Part shown: positions 1 through 5,216 of the stretch, one piece after another
Position numbering within the stretch: position 1 is the first letter of the stretch
Layout: every line of letters starts with the position of its first letter
Assembly (NCBI GenBank): GCA_041563475.1
Contig: JBFFMY010000074.1
Span: 1 to 9,970, forward strand
Source: CAJXZP01 sp041563475
Lineage (GTDB): Bacteria > Bacteroidota > Bacteroidia > Flavobacteriales_G > Salibacteraceae
DNA: 9,970 nt
Direction: 5' to 3'
Made by a program: the position numbers and the translations under genes
The notes under the pieces: model-generated
Told to the model about the DNA's origin: nothing
The model's database searches: none
Seen by the model: the letters and a program-made list of their open reading frames with translations, nothing else

Positions 1-543
1 CACATTTACCTCTTTCCCTTCATATTCAGTACCATCCCATTTATCCATAATATCCTTTTTAATATTATCTATCCTAGTTTGAGCATCTTTTCTAATCATT
101 CCATCCTTTTTGTATAATCCATTCCCAGTAAACTCAATAGTTGTGTTTATAGTTATGGACTCATCCGTTTCATCAACCCAAGTACTATCACCATAAGGGT
201 CTTTAAAATAGATAGGATTATTATCCATACTCACATAAGGACTTTGCCAAGGAAAACTTGCCGCCAAAGGGTCTATACTTAACCATCTACCCAGCCTTGG
301 GTCATTAATTCTAAACTCTGTATTATAGCTATTTCCTGCACCTTTCCATTCATCATCCTTTTCTTGTCCGTTAAACCCATACTCATAAGAATCAGAGTTA
401 AACTGCCTCCCGGGTAGAGTGGAGCCAAATGGATAAAAATCATTTGTTGAATCCACTTCTGCAAAGTTTAGCTGGCTTCGGGGGTTACTATGTAATTGGT
501 TTCTATTCACAGAATAAAAATAGGTTATTTCGCCTTTAATTAT
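1..543 (-). CDS. RHS repeat-associated core domain protein, C-terminal tip, 5'-truncated and cut by the window edge
   Basis: This open minus-strand frame reads through the left edge. It carries the RHS-associated core typical of Bacteroidota: DFYPFGSTLPGR (about 441-406), then NGQEKDDEWKGAGNSYN, then DPRLGRWLSIDPLA, SPYVSMDNNPIYF and finally DPYGDS (about 199-185). In RHS/YD-repeat proteins this core closes a beta-cage shell and precedes a variable C-terminal domain, often a toxin. Here the 60 or so residues after the core (STWVDETDESITINTTIEF and onward) are such a variable tail, and I cannot assign it. The frame is not a full gene. An in-frame TAA lies at 546-544, with more stops further upstream, and no YD repeats precede the core. 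The first ATG in frame is inside the core, so the only plausible start is GTG at 510. It is therefore probably a displaced RHS tip or a pseudogene remnant. The RHS identity is secure; whether it is expressed is unknown. Confidence 0.85.
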   Translation of the reverse strand, partial: MIKGEITYFYSVNRNQLHSNPRSQLNFAEVDSTNDFYPFGSTLPGRQFNSDSYEYGFNGQEKDDEWKGAGNSYNTEFRINDPRLGRWLSIDPLAASFPWQSPYVSMDNNPIYFKDPYGDSTWVDETDESITINTTIEFTGNGLYKKDGMIRKDAQTRIDNIKKDIMDKWDGTEYEGKEVNV

Positions 544-573
544 TTAGGTCCTTCTGAAATTTATTTAGTTCCC

Positions 574-611
574 TTTCTTTTCGCTTGACCGAAAAGAAAC
601 AAAAGGTCAAG
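574..611. repeat. Overlapping inverted repeats forming two mutually exclusive hairpins
   Basis: A perfect 10-bp inverted repeat pairs 574-583 (TTTCTTTTCG) with 590-599 (CGAAAAGAAA) around the loop CTTGAC. A second perfect 7-bp repeat pairs CTTGACC (584-590) with GGTCAAG (605-611). The loop of the first hairpin is an arm of the second, so only one can form at a time. The element lies between the 3' end of the minus-strand operon and the truncated start of the RHS frame. From memory, similar CTTGACC/GGTCAAG motifs with A/T-rich flanks are scattered in Bacteroidota genomes, often near RHS-type genes, so this may be a dispersed repeat. That family link is recollection, not shown here. It lacks the long U tract of a standard terminator. 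Confidence 0.6.
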
Positions 612-629
612 AAGCTTCAAAGGAATTAA

Positions 630-821
630 TCATTTTTGTTTTCTTTTCAGAATAAAAAAGAGTCCACTAGACAGGATAACAGACATTATAGCCCACTTAA
701 AAAGAAATGGCCCCACCAAATCATTTACCCCGGATTGGTAATCAAACCCAGCAGCAAGAGCAGCATATACAAAACCGATAAATACTCCTCGTAAAATTGC
801 GTCTTTAATAAGTGCAGCCAT
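630..821 (-). CDS. Small two-helix membrane protein, function unknown
   Basis: This is a 63-residue protein with two hydrophobic stretches, roughly residues 10-26 (LRGVFIGFVYAALAAGF) and 40-58 (ending in GLFFILKRKQK), separated by a short polar loop (DYQSGVNDL). The Lys/Arg-rich C-terminus suggests that both ends face the cytoplasm. It starts with ATG at 821, only 12 nt after the stop of the glycosyltransferase gene, and an A-rich stretch precedes the start. It is therefore probably the last gene of the yicC-gmk-nadD-glycosyltransferase operon. I do not recognise a named family. The spacing and amphipathic, non-random composition support a real gene. A role in envelope metabolism beside the glycosyltransferase is only a guess from position. 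Confidence 0.7.
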   Translation of the reverse strand: MAALIKDAILRGVFIGFVYAALAAGFDYQSGVNDLVGPFLFKWAIMSVILSSGLFFILKRKQK

Positions 822-833
822 TTCGTAATTTTA

Positions 834-1829
834 TTACATTCGATTTATATCATTTTCAACCGCCTCAACCACATCTGCTGCATCAATTTTTTCCATCCCT
901 TTAAAAGCAGCTTTATACCATTGCTTGTTTCCTAATTTCGAATACGGACGAGAAACGCCTTTTGGTTCTATGATTTTTGACCCATCTCCGGGCATATACG
1001 GGTACATTCCAAACTCTGGAACAGTAGCGCCCCAAATAGAAATTACTTTCTTTTTCAATGCCGATGCAATGTGCATTAATCCAGTATCGTGCGTAATAAC
1101 CGCATTGGATTGTTTCAAAATGGAAGCGCTTTGATTCAATGAGAATTTACCACAGGCATTAAACACATGATTAGAAGATCCTATAGAAATCTCCTCCCCA
1201 TTCTGAGCGTCTTCTTCACCACCTAATAGAGTTACCGGATGGTTTAACCCATTACATATTTCAATGATTTTATGGTTTGGAAGCATTTTACCCAAATGCT
1301 GACCTCCTATAGCAAATGCATAATATCCTTTAGCGAACTCTGTAGGAAAAACATCCATAGATACTTCGTCTTCTTTAGGAATAAAATAGTCTAGGCCTTT
1401 ATTGTCGTTTACAATTTTAAACGCTTGGGTGGTTTCCATGTACCGGTCAACAATATGCACATCGGGCATTTTATTGATTTTGAAATTTACCAAAATCCAC
1501 TTTTGCAAATTGAATTTTCTAAACGTAAATGCCAATATTCCGAGTCCCTTTTTCACTTGTGCAGAACGTAAATTTCGATGTAAATCAAAAATGTAATCAA
1601 ATCGTTCTTCTTGCAATTCGGATAAAATTGGCGGAACTCTTTCATCTATTAGATGTAACTTATCAATGTATGGGTTATTTTCTAAAATGCCTTTAAACTG
1701 CTTTTTACTTAAATAATGCACTTCCACATCCCCCGCATTCAATTGCAGCTTAATGTTTCGGATTACTGGAGTAGTCAATACTATATCTCCAATTGAACTA
1801 AATCGTATTATAAGAACCTTAACCGTCAT
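834..1829 (-). CDS. Glycosyltransferase family 9 (heptosyltransferase-like)
   Basis: This 331-residue protein has the GT9 (GT-B fold) signatures. Residues 4-21 hold KVLIIRFSSIGDIVLTTP, the family N-terminal signature. DLHRNLRS is at 82-89, and LLGGEEDAQNGEEI at 201-214 belongs to the C-terminal Rossmann domain. THDTGLMHIASALKKKVISIWG at 246-267 is the nucleotide-sugar binding region, with the conserved Asp-Thr-Gly and the His before Ile-Ala-Ser-Ala. GT9 enzymes transfer heptose or related sugars from ADP- or GDP-sugars to lipopolysaccharide core at the inner face of the inner membrane. The actual sugar cannot be read from sequence. Its ATG shares one base with the nadD stop, implying translational coupling. 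Residues 292-312, where relatives usually carry a CRPC...C...C pattern, read VSRPYSKLGNKQWYKAAFKGM and contain no cysteine. Confidence 0.92.
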   Translation of the reverse strand: MTVKVLIIRFSSIGDIVLTTPVIRNIKLQLNAGDVEVHYLSKKQFKGILENNPYIDKLHLIDERVPPILSELQEERFDYIFDLHRNLRSAQVKKGLGILAFTFRKFNLQKWILVNFKINKMPDVHIVDRYMETTQAFKIVNDNKGLDYFIPKEDEVSMDVFPTEFAKGYYAFAIGGQHLGKMLPNHKIIEICNGLNHPVTLLGGEEDAQNGEEISIGSSNHVFNACGKFSLNQSASILKQSNAVITHDTGLMHIASALKKKVISIWGATVPEFGMYPYMPGDGSKIIEPKGVSRPYSKLGNKQWYKAAFKGMEKIDAADVVEAVENDINRM

Positions 1830-2434
1830 TATCTATAAAAATTCATTTCATCTACATATTTAAAAACTTCGGGAGTTAGCATGTATTGAACATCTTTCCC
1901 TTCGGAAATCATTGAACGGATTAGGCTAGATGATATCTTCATTAATGGAGCATCAACCAATGTGATTTTAGGATGATTTAATAACTCTTCTGGGACGTTG
2001 CTTGCCTCTACTTTTTCAGAATGAGTATAAACACGTGGATAAACCAAAATAGAGTGATTTTCTAGAATTACATGATGATTTTTCCACTTATGAAAGCTGC
2101 GTAAATTGTCTTCTCCCATAATTAAAGTAAATGTTTTCTCCGGGTATTGCTCTTCTAAAACTGCCAATGTGTTTACCGTGTAATTGGGTTGAGGTAACGA
2201 AAACTCAATGTTGCTTTCTTTCAATTTTAGGTTGGTATCTACTGCTTCCCGTACCAAAGCCAATCTATGAATATCATCAAGTAAAGTATCTTTTACTTTA
2301 AACGGATTTCTAGGGGTCACAACTAGCCAAACCTCATCAATCTCATCACGTTGAGCCATAAAATTGGCCAATATCAAATGGCCCACATGAATGGGGTTAA
2401 ATGTCCCAAAAAATAAACCGATGTTTCTTGCCAT
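1829..2434 (-). CDS. nadD: Nicotinate-nucleotide adenylyltransferase
   Basis: NadD joins nicotinate mononucleotide and ATP to make deamido-NAD, a step shared by de novo and salvage NAD synthesis, in the cytoplasm. The 201-residue product has the nucleotidyltransferase signature GLFFGTFNPIHVGH at residues 6-19 with the catalytic HxGH, then VVTPRNPFK, then TLIMGEDNLRSFHKWKN, the NadD substrate-binding region. Near the C-terminus ISSSLIR (about 167-173) is the second ATP-binding motif. I chose ATG at 2434 because family members start a few residues before the GTFNP motif. A longer reading from a TTG at 2482 would add 16 residues encoded by a hairpin region and is unlikely. The stop overlaps the glycosyltransferase start by one base; gmk lies 57 nt upstream. 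Confidence 0.95.
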   Translation of the reverse strand: MARNIGLFFGTFNPIHVGHLILANFMAQRDEIDEVWLVVTPRNPFKVKDTLLDDIHRLALVREAVDTNLKLKESNIEFSLPQPNYTVNTLAVLEEQYPEKTFTLIMGEDNLRSFHKWKNHHVILENHSILVYPRVYTHSEKVEASNVPEELLNHPKITLVDAPLMKISSSLIRSMISEGKDVQYMLTPEVFKYVDEMNFYR

Positions 2435-2445
2435 TAACGAATTGC

Positions 2446-2487
2446 GATATCTAAAGATATTCTCTTTACCCTCCTTTGCCAAGGAGG
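2446..2487 (-). promoter_or_regulatory. Two tandem hairpins between gmk and nadD
   Basis: In the 57-nt gap a perfect 7-bp stem pairs 2470-2476 (CCTCCTT) with 2481-2487 (AAGGAGG) around a four-base loop. A second stem pairs ATATC (2447-2451) with GATAT (2456-2460). On the transcribed minus strand the first hairpin holds a perfect AAGGAGG Shine-Dalgarno-like core in its 3' arm, but it is about 36 nt from the nadD ATG, too far to act as a normal ribosome site. Possible roles are mRNA processing or protection of the gmk end, partial attenuation, or a small intergenic repeat. No U tract follows. The structures are visible; the function is inference. Confidence 0.45.
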
Positions 2488-2491
2488 AAAC

Positions 2492-3058
2492 TTAACTATT
2501 CAAAAAATTCTCAATTAAAACCCGCACCTTTTCTGCCGCTTTGTTTAAATCATCATTTACCACCACCACATCAAACTCTTTTGCTCGATCCATTTCTTGG
2601 GCAGATTTATTCAGTCGGGTTTGAATTTTTTCTTCACTATCCGTGCCACGACCACGGAGTCTGTTTTCTAATTCCTGAATGGAAGGCGGCTGAATAAAAA
2701 TGGCCAAAGCATTCTCTCCAAATTGTTTTTTTAAATTTAATCCGCCTACTACATCAATATCAAAAATTACCGCTTTACCAGAATTCCACAAACGCTCCAC
2801 TTCGCTTTTCAGAGAACCATAAAATTGATTTGGGTACACTTCTTCCCATTCAATAAATTCGTTGTTTTTTATGGCTATTCTAAAATCGTCAGGAGATAAA
2901 AAATAATAATGATTTCCATGAACTTCCTCCCCTCGAGGATCACGAGATGTGGCAGAAATGGAGAATTCCAAATTATTGAATGTAGGCAAAACTCTTCCAA
3001 CAATGGTTGATTTACCCGCGCCAGATGGGGCTGAAATGATGATCAATTTACCTTGCAT
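2492..3058 (-). CDS. gmk: Guanylate kinase
   Basis: Gmk phosphorylates GMP to GDP with ATP in the cytoplasm, feeding GTP and dGTP pools. The 188-residue protein is of usual bacterial length. It begins with the P-loop SAPSGAGKST at residues 9-18. The GMP-binding segment SISATSRDPRGEEVHGNHYY at about 33-52 follows, with the conserved Ser, Arg and Tyr residues. FDIDVVGGLNLKKQFG, the strand and helix that close the NMP site, is central. RLRGRGTDSEEKIQTRLNK is the lid region with its arginines. ATG at 3058 lies only 2 nt after the yicC stop, so the two genes are surely co-transcribed. The yicC-gmk pairing is common across bacteria. Confidence 0.97.
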   Translation of the reverse strand: MQGKLIIISAPSGAGKSTIVGRVLPTFNNLEFSISATSRDPRGEEVHGNHYYFLSPDDFRIAIKNNEFIEWEEVYPNQFYGSLKSEVERLWNSGKAVIFDIDVVGGLNLKKQFGENALAIFIQPPSIQELENRLRGRGTDSEEKIQTRLNKSAQEMDRAKEFDVVVVNDDLNKAAEKVRVLIENFLNS

Positions 3059-3060
3059 TC

Positions 3061-3933
3061 CTACAAAACATTTAAAACTTGCTCCTTTATTTTTTCGAGC
3101 TCATCTTTCATTTGAACCACAATTTTCTGGATATCTTGATGATATGCTTTTGAACCTAATGTGTTTATTTCTCGACCCATTTCTTGGGCAATAAAGCCCA
3201 ATTTCTTACCTACTGCTCCACCCTGATTCATGGTTTCAATAAAGTATTTTAAATGCGCATTCAAGCGCACCTTCTCTTCGTTGATATCTAACTTTTCAAT
3301 GTAATAGATGATTTCTTGTTCATGACGATTTTTATCTAAATTTTCATTTTTCAAAAGCTCTTCCACCCCTTTATTCAATCGCTCTCTAACCGATTCTACT
3401 CTTGCTACCTCATAATCTTCTACCTCAAGTAACAACCGGTCAATTTCATCAATTCTTTCCTTAAAATCATCTTCTAAAGTTTGACCCTCTACATCTCTGA
3501 ACTCTGCATGTTTCTCCATAGCCGTTTGAACTAAATCCATAACAAACAACCATTCATCTGTAGCTAACTCTGGTGTTTTATTAATCAACACATCGGGCAT
3601 TTTCAAAATAGTGTGCAGTAAATTGTCGGTGTTTTCACCTAAAGCCCCGGCTAAATTCTTCACCTCTTGATGGTAATATTTTGCCAATTCGGTATTAATG
3701 GTTTGTTGCGATTCTGCCGCAGGGCCATGAAGGTTTAAAGAAAGTTCAATTTTCCCTCGTAACAATGCCTTAGAAAGCACGGTTCTTAAATCCAATTCTT
3801 TCGATTTAAAAACATTGGGCATTCGAACATACACATCTGTTTGCTTACTGTTGAGAGATTTTAACTCCACATTATACGAGATATCTCCTCGTGTTCCCAT
3901 GGCTTTCCCAAACCCGGTCATTGACTTTAGCAT
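3061..3933 (-). CDS. yicC: YicC family endoribonuclease
   Basis: This 290-residue protein has both ends of the YicC family. MLKSMTGFGKA opens the N-terminal domain, and the C-terminal DUF1732 part contains ETMNQGGAVGKKLGFIAQEM followed by GREINTLGSKAYHQDIQKIV, the most conserved block. E. coli YicC has been described as an endoribonuclease affecting small RNA stability. The central part (about residues 145-215) is charged and likely helical. The gene is first in the minus-strand operon, directly behind a well-formed promoter, and is followed after 2 nt by gmk. ATG at 3933 fits the family start exactly. The family assignment is firm; the target RNAs in this organism are not known. Confidence 0.95.
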   Translation of the reverse strand: MLKSMTGFGKAMGTRGDISYNVELKSLNSKQTDVYVRMPNVFKSKELDLRTVLSKALLRGKIELSLNLHGPAAESQQTINTELAKYYHQEVKNLAGALGENTDNLLHTILKMPDVLINKTPELATDEWLFVMDLVQTAMEKHAEFRDVEGQTLEDDFKERIDEIDRLLLEVEDYEVARVESVRERLNKGVEELLKNENLDKNRHEQEIIYYIEKLDINEEKVRLNAHLKYFIETMNQGGAVGKKLGFIAQEMGREINTLGSKAYHQDIQKIVVQMKDELEKIKEQVLNVL

Positions 3934-3953
3934 AGACTAACATTTTAAGTGAA

Positions 3954-3982
3954 CAAATGTAAGTTAGATGAGTCATTTACAA
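3954..3982 (-). promoter_or_regulatory. Promoter of the yicC-gmk-nadD operon
   Basis: On the minus strand, TTG (3982-3980) is followed after 18 nt by TACATTTG (3961-3954), a perfect match to the Bacteroidota -7 consensus TAnnTTTG with a -33 TTG. Transcription would start near 3948, leaving a leader of about 15 nt before the yicC ATG at 3933. Confidence 0.72.
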
Positions 3983-4067
3983 TAATGAAATAAACGTACA
4001 TATACAATCCTTTACTTTGATTAGAATCAAATAATTAAGTCAATATTCTTATAATGCAAATAATCTA

Positions 4068-4097
4068 TTGTTAAAAACAATTCTTTAATTACTTTTG
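4068..4097 (+). promoter_or_regulatory. Promoter of rplU-rpmA
   Basis: TTG at 4068-4070 is followed after 19 nt by TACTTTTG at 4090-4097, matching the Bacteroidota -33/-7 consensus. The -33 element sits inside a 6-bp inverted repeat, ATTGTT (4067-4072) with AACAAT (4076-4081), which may be a chance A/T pairing or a protein site. The predicted start is around 4102, giving a leader of about 35 nt. This promoter and the yicC promoter point away from each other across about 85 nt. Confidence 0.78.
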
Positions 4098-4101
4098 CAC
4101 C

Positions 4102-4113
4102 CCCTTATTAGGG
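4102..4113 (+). promoter_or_regulatory. Short hairpin at the 5' end of the rplU leader
   Basis: CCCT (4102-4105) pairs with AGGG (4110-4113) around the loop TATT, right at the predicted transcript start. A four-pair stem is weak, but its place could protect the mRNA end or be part of a ribosomal-protein leader. I cannot match it to a known leader family. Confidence 0.25.
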
Positions 4114-4136
4114 AAATAACATTAAAACTAAAGAAC

Positions 4137-4703
4137 ATGTTTGCAATCGTAGAGATGGCAGGGCAACAATTCAAAGTTGAAAAAGATCAACAAGTATTTG
4201 TTCACCGTTTAGAGGGTAAAGAAGGATCGAAAGTAACTTTCGATAACGTTTTACTTATTGATAATGGTGGAAAAGTAAATGTTGGCGCCCCAGCTATAAA
4301 AGGTGCTAATGTAATAGCTACCGTTCTTGAACACGTAAAAGGCGATAAAGTTATCGTTTTCAAGAAAAAAAGAAGAAAAGGGTATAAAGTACGTAACGGT
4401 CACCGTCAGTATTTAACCTCAATTAAAATTGACGCTATTAACGAGAAAGGTGCTACTGCTGCTGCGAAACCAGCTGCTAAAAAAGAGGCCGCTCCTAAAG
4501 CTGAAGTTAAAAAAGCTGCTCCTAAAACAGCTGCTGCTCCGAAAGCAGAAGCAAAAAAGGAAACTGCTCCTAAGGCGGAAGCAAAAAAAGCTGCTCCTAA
4601 GAAAGCCGCTGCTCCTAAAGCGGAAGCAAAAAAGGATGCTGCTCCTAAAGCTGCAACGAAAAAAGCCGCTGCGAAACCAGCTGCTAAAAAAGAAGACAAG
4701 TAA
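4137..4703 (+). CDS. rplU: 50S ribosomal protein L21 (bL21) with long Ala/Lys/Pro-rich C-terminal tail
   Basis: bL21 binds 23S rRNA in the large subunit. Residues 1-103 are the normal protein: MFAIVEMAGQQFKVEKDQ at the start, a central beta region (VLLIDNGGKVNVGAPAIKGA), and the rRNA-binding end VFKKKRRKGYKVRNGHRQYL followed by TSIKI. The usual length is about 100 residues, but this protein has 188. Residues 106-188 contain only A, K, P, E, T, V and D, with PKAxxKK units at 120, 135, 145, 160 and 170. The tail is probably disordered and basic, resembling histone H1-like sequence. I chose ATG at 4137 because bL21 starts with MFAIV or similar; the longer reading from TTG at 4095 would begin inside the promoter. 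rpmA follows after 20 nt, the standard bL21-bL27 pair. Extended bL21 proteins occur elsewhere in Bacteroidota. Confidence 0.95.
   Translation: MFAIVEMAGQQFKVEKDQQVFVHRLEGKEGSKVTFDNVLLIDNGGKVNVGAPAIKGANVIATVLEHVKGDKVIVFKKKRRKGYKVRNGHRQYLTSIKIDAINEKGATAAAKPAAKKEAAPKAEVKKAAPKTAAAPKAEAKKETAPKAEAKKAAPKKAAAPKAEAKKDAAPKAATKKAAAKPAAKKEDK
4452..4694 (+). repeat. Degenerate coding repeat in the rplU tail (75-nt higher-order unit)
   Basis: Codons for residues 120-144 (4494-4568) and 145-169 (4569-4643) encode two tandem 25-residue units identical at 21 positions, followed by a partial third unit from 4644. Within each unit PKAExKK recurs at a 15/10 spacing. The DNA copies differ at many third codon positions, so the duplication is not recent and the amino acid pattern seems to be kept by selection. 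Confidence 0.75.
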
Positions 4704-4723
4704 TAACTTTAAAATAATTAACG

Positions 4724-4987
4724 ATGGCTCATAAGAAAGGTGCGGGTAGTTCGAACAACGGACGTGAATCGGAAAGTAAAAGACTTGGCGTGAAAATTTT
4801 TGGCGGTCAAGCCATTATCGCTGGTAATATAATAGTACGTCAAAGAGGTACGAAACATCACCCGGGTGATAATGTAGGTATGGGAAAAGACCATACTTTA
4901 TTTTCACTAATCGATGGAGAAGTGAAATTCACTAAAAAAGCAAATAATAGATCTTACGTTTCGGTTGTTCCAGCTGAGAATAACTAG
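4724..4987 (+). CDS. rpmA: 50S ribosomal protein L27 (bL27)
   Basis: bL27 sits near the peptidyl-transferase centre, where its N-terminal arm reaches toward the P-site tRNA. The 87-residue sequence begins MAHKKGAGSSNNGRESESKR, the classic arm and first conserved block, and continues with GVKIFGGQAIIAGNIIVRQR and then GTKHHPGDNVGMGKDHTLF. The length is normal. There is no cleavable N-terminal extension of the Firmicutes type, since AHKKGAG follows the start codon directly. It lies 20 nt after rplU and is followed by an intrinsic terminator, so rplU-rpmA forms a two-gene operon. Confidence 0.98.
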   Translation: MAHKKGAGSSNNGRESESKRLGVKIFGGQAIIAGNIIVRQRGTKHHPGDNVGMGKDHTLFSLIDGEVKFTKKANNRSYVSVVPAENN

Positions 4988-5011
4988 TCGCAAGATTTAT
5001 TTACGATAATT

Positions 5012-5042
5012 AAATCCTCGGCTTTTAAGTCGGGGATTTTTT
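5012..5042 (+). terminator. Intrinsic terminator after rpmA
   Basis: AAATCCTCGGCT (5012-5023) pairs with AGTCGGGGATTT (5028-5039) with two G-U pairs around a four-base loop, and the T run continues to 5042. It lies 25 nt after the rpmA stop. The A run before the stem gives weaker function in the opposite direction, where no gene needs it. Confidence 0.85.
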
Positions 5043-5111
5043 GTTTTGGAAGAATTCTAATTCTTTTTTTCCACTTCATAAAATCGTACGAATCACTCTA
5101 AAATACATCTC

Positions 5112-5190
5112 TTGAAAAACTGTACATTTTTCAAATCAGATAGTTAATTTTACATTTCGTAAAAAACAATTTAACCTCATGCTTTTGAGG
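5112..5190 (+). promoter_or_regulatory. serS upstream region: inverted repeat, possible promoter and leader hairpin
   Basis: The 174 nt between the rpmA terminator and serS must hold the serS promoter. A perfect 8-bp inverted repeat, TTGAAAAA (5112-5119) with TTTTTCAA (5127-5134), surrounds the palindrome TGTACA. TACATTTC at 5151-5158 is one base from the TAnnTTTG -7 consensus, but a good -33 TTG at proper distance is missing. Downstream, CCTCA (5175-5179) pairs with TGAGG (5186-5190) about 26 nt before the ATG. The repeats are plain to see. The promoter placement is tentative, and I find no T-box features. Confidence 0.35.
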
Positions 5191-5216
5191 CCAATTCTTT
5201 AAAAACGCACATACAA

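Noticed and set aside
279..464. Minus-strand frame with an ATG overlapping the RHS core
   Set aside because: It lies in another frame of the clear RHS core and gives no recognisable protein.
574..599. The long hairpin as a standard intrinsic terminator of the minus-strand operon
   Set aside because: The stem is mostly A/T with only two terminal C-G pairs near the loop, and no proper U run follows on either strand. It might still affect transcript ends, but I would not call it a terminator.
2435..2482. Extended N-terminus of NadD from a TTG start
   Set aside because: The extra 16 residues come from the hairpin region and precede the normal family start; ATG at 2434 fits better.
4095..4136. 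Extended N-terminus of bL21 from a TTG start
   Set aside because: It would start inside the -7 promoter element; MFAIVEMAGQQ from ATG at 4137 is the family start.
4406..4699. Alanine-rich open frame on the minus strand across the rplU tail
   Set aside because: It is the antisense shadow of the Ala/Lys codon repeats (GCT/AAA read backward) and has no independent start context or family match.
5041..5216. T-box or other known riboswitch before serS
   Set aside because: No T-box sequence or specifier stem is visible, the leader is short, and T-boxes are not typical of Bacteroidota.
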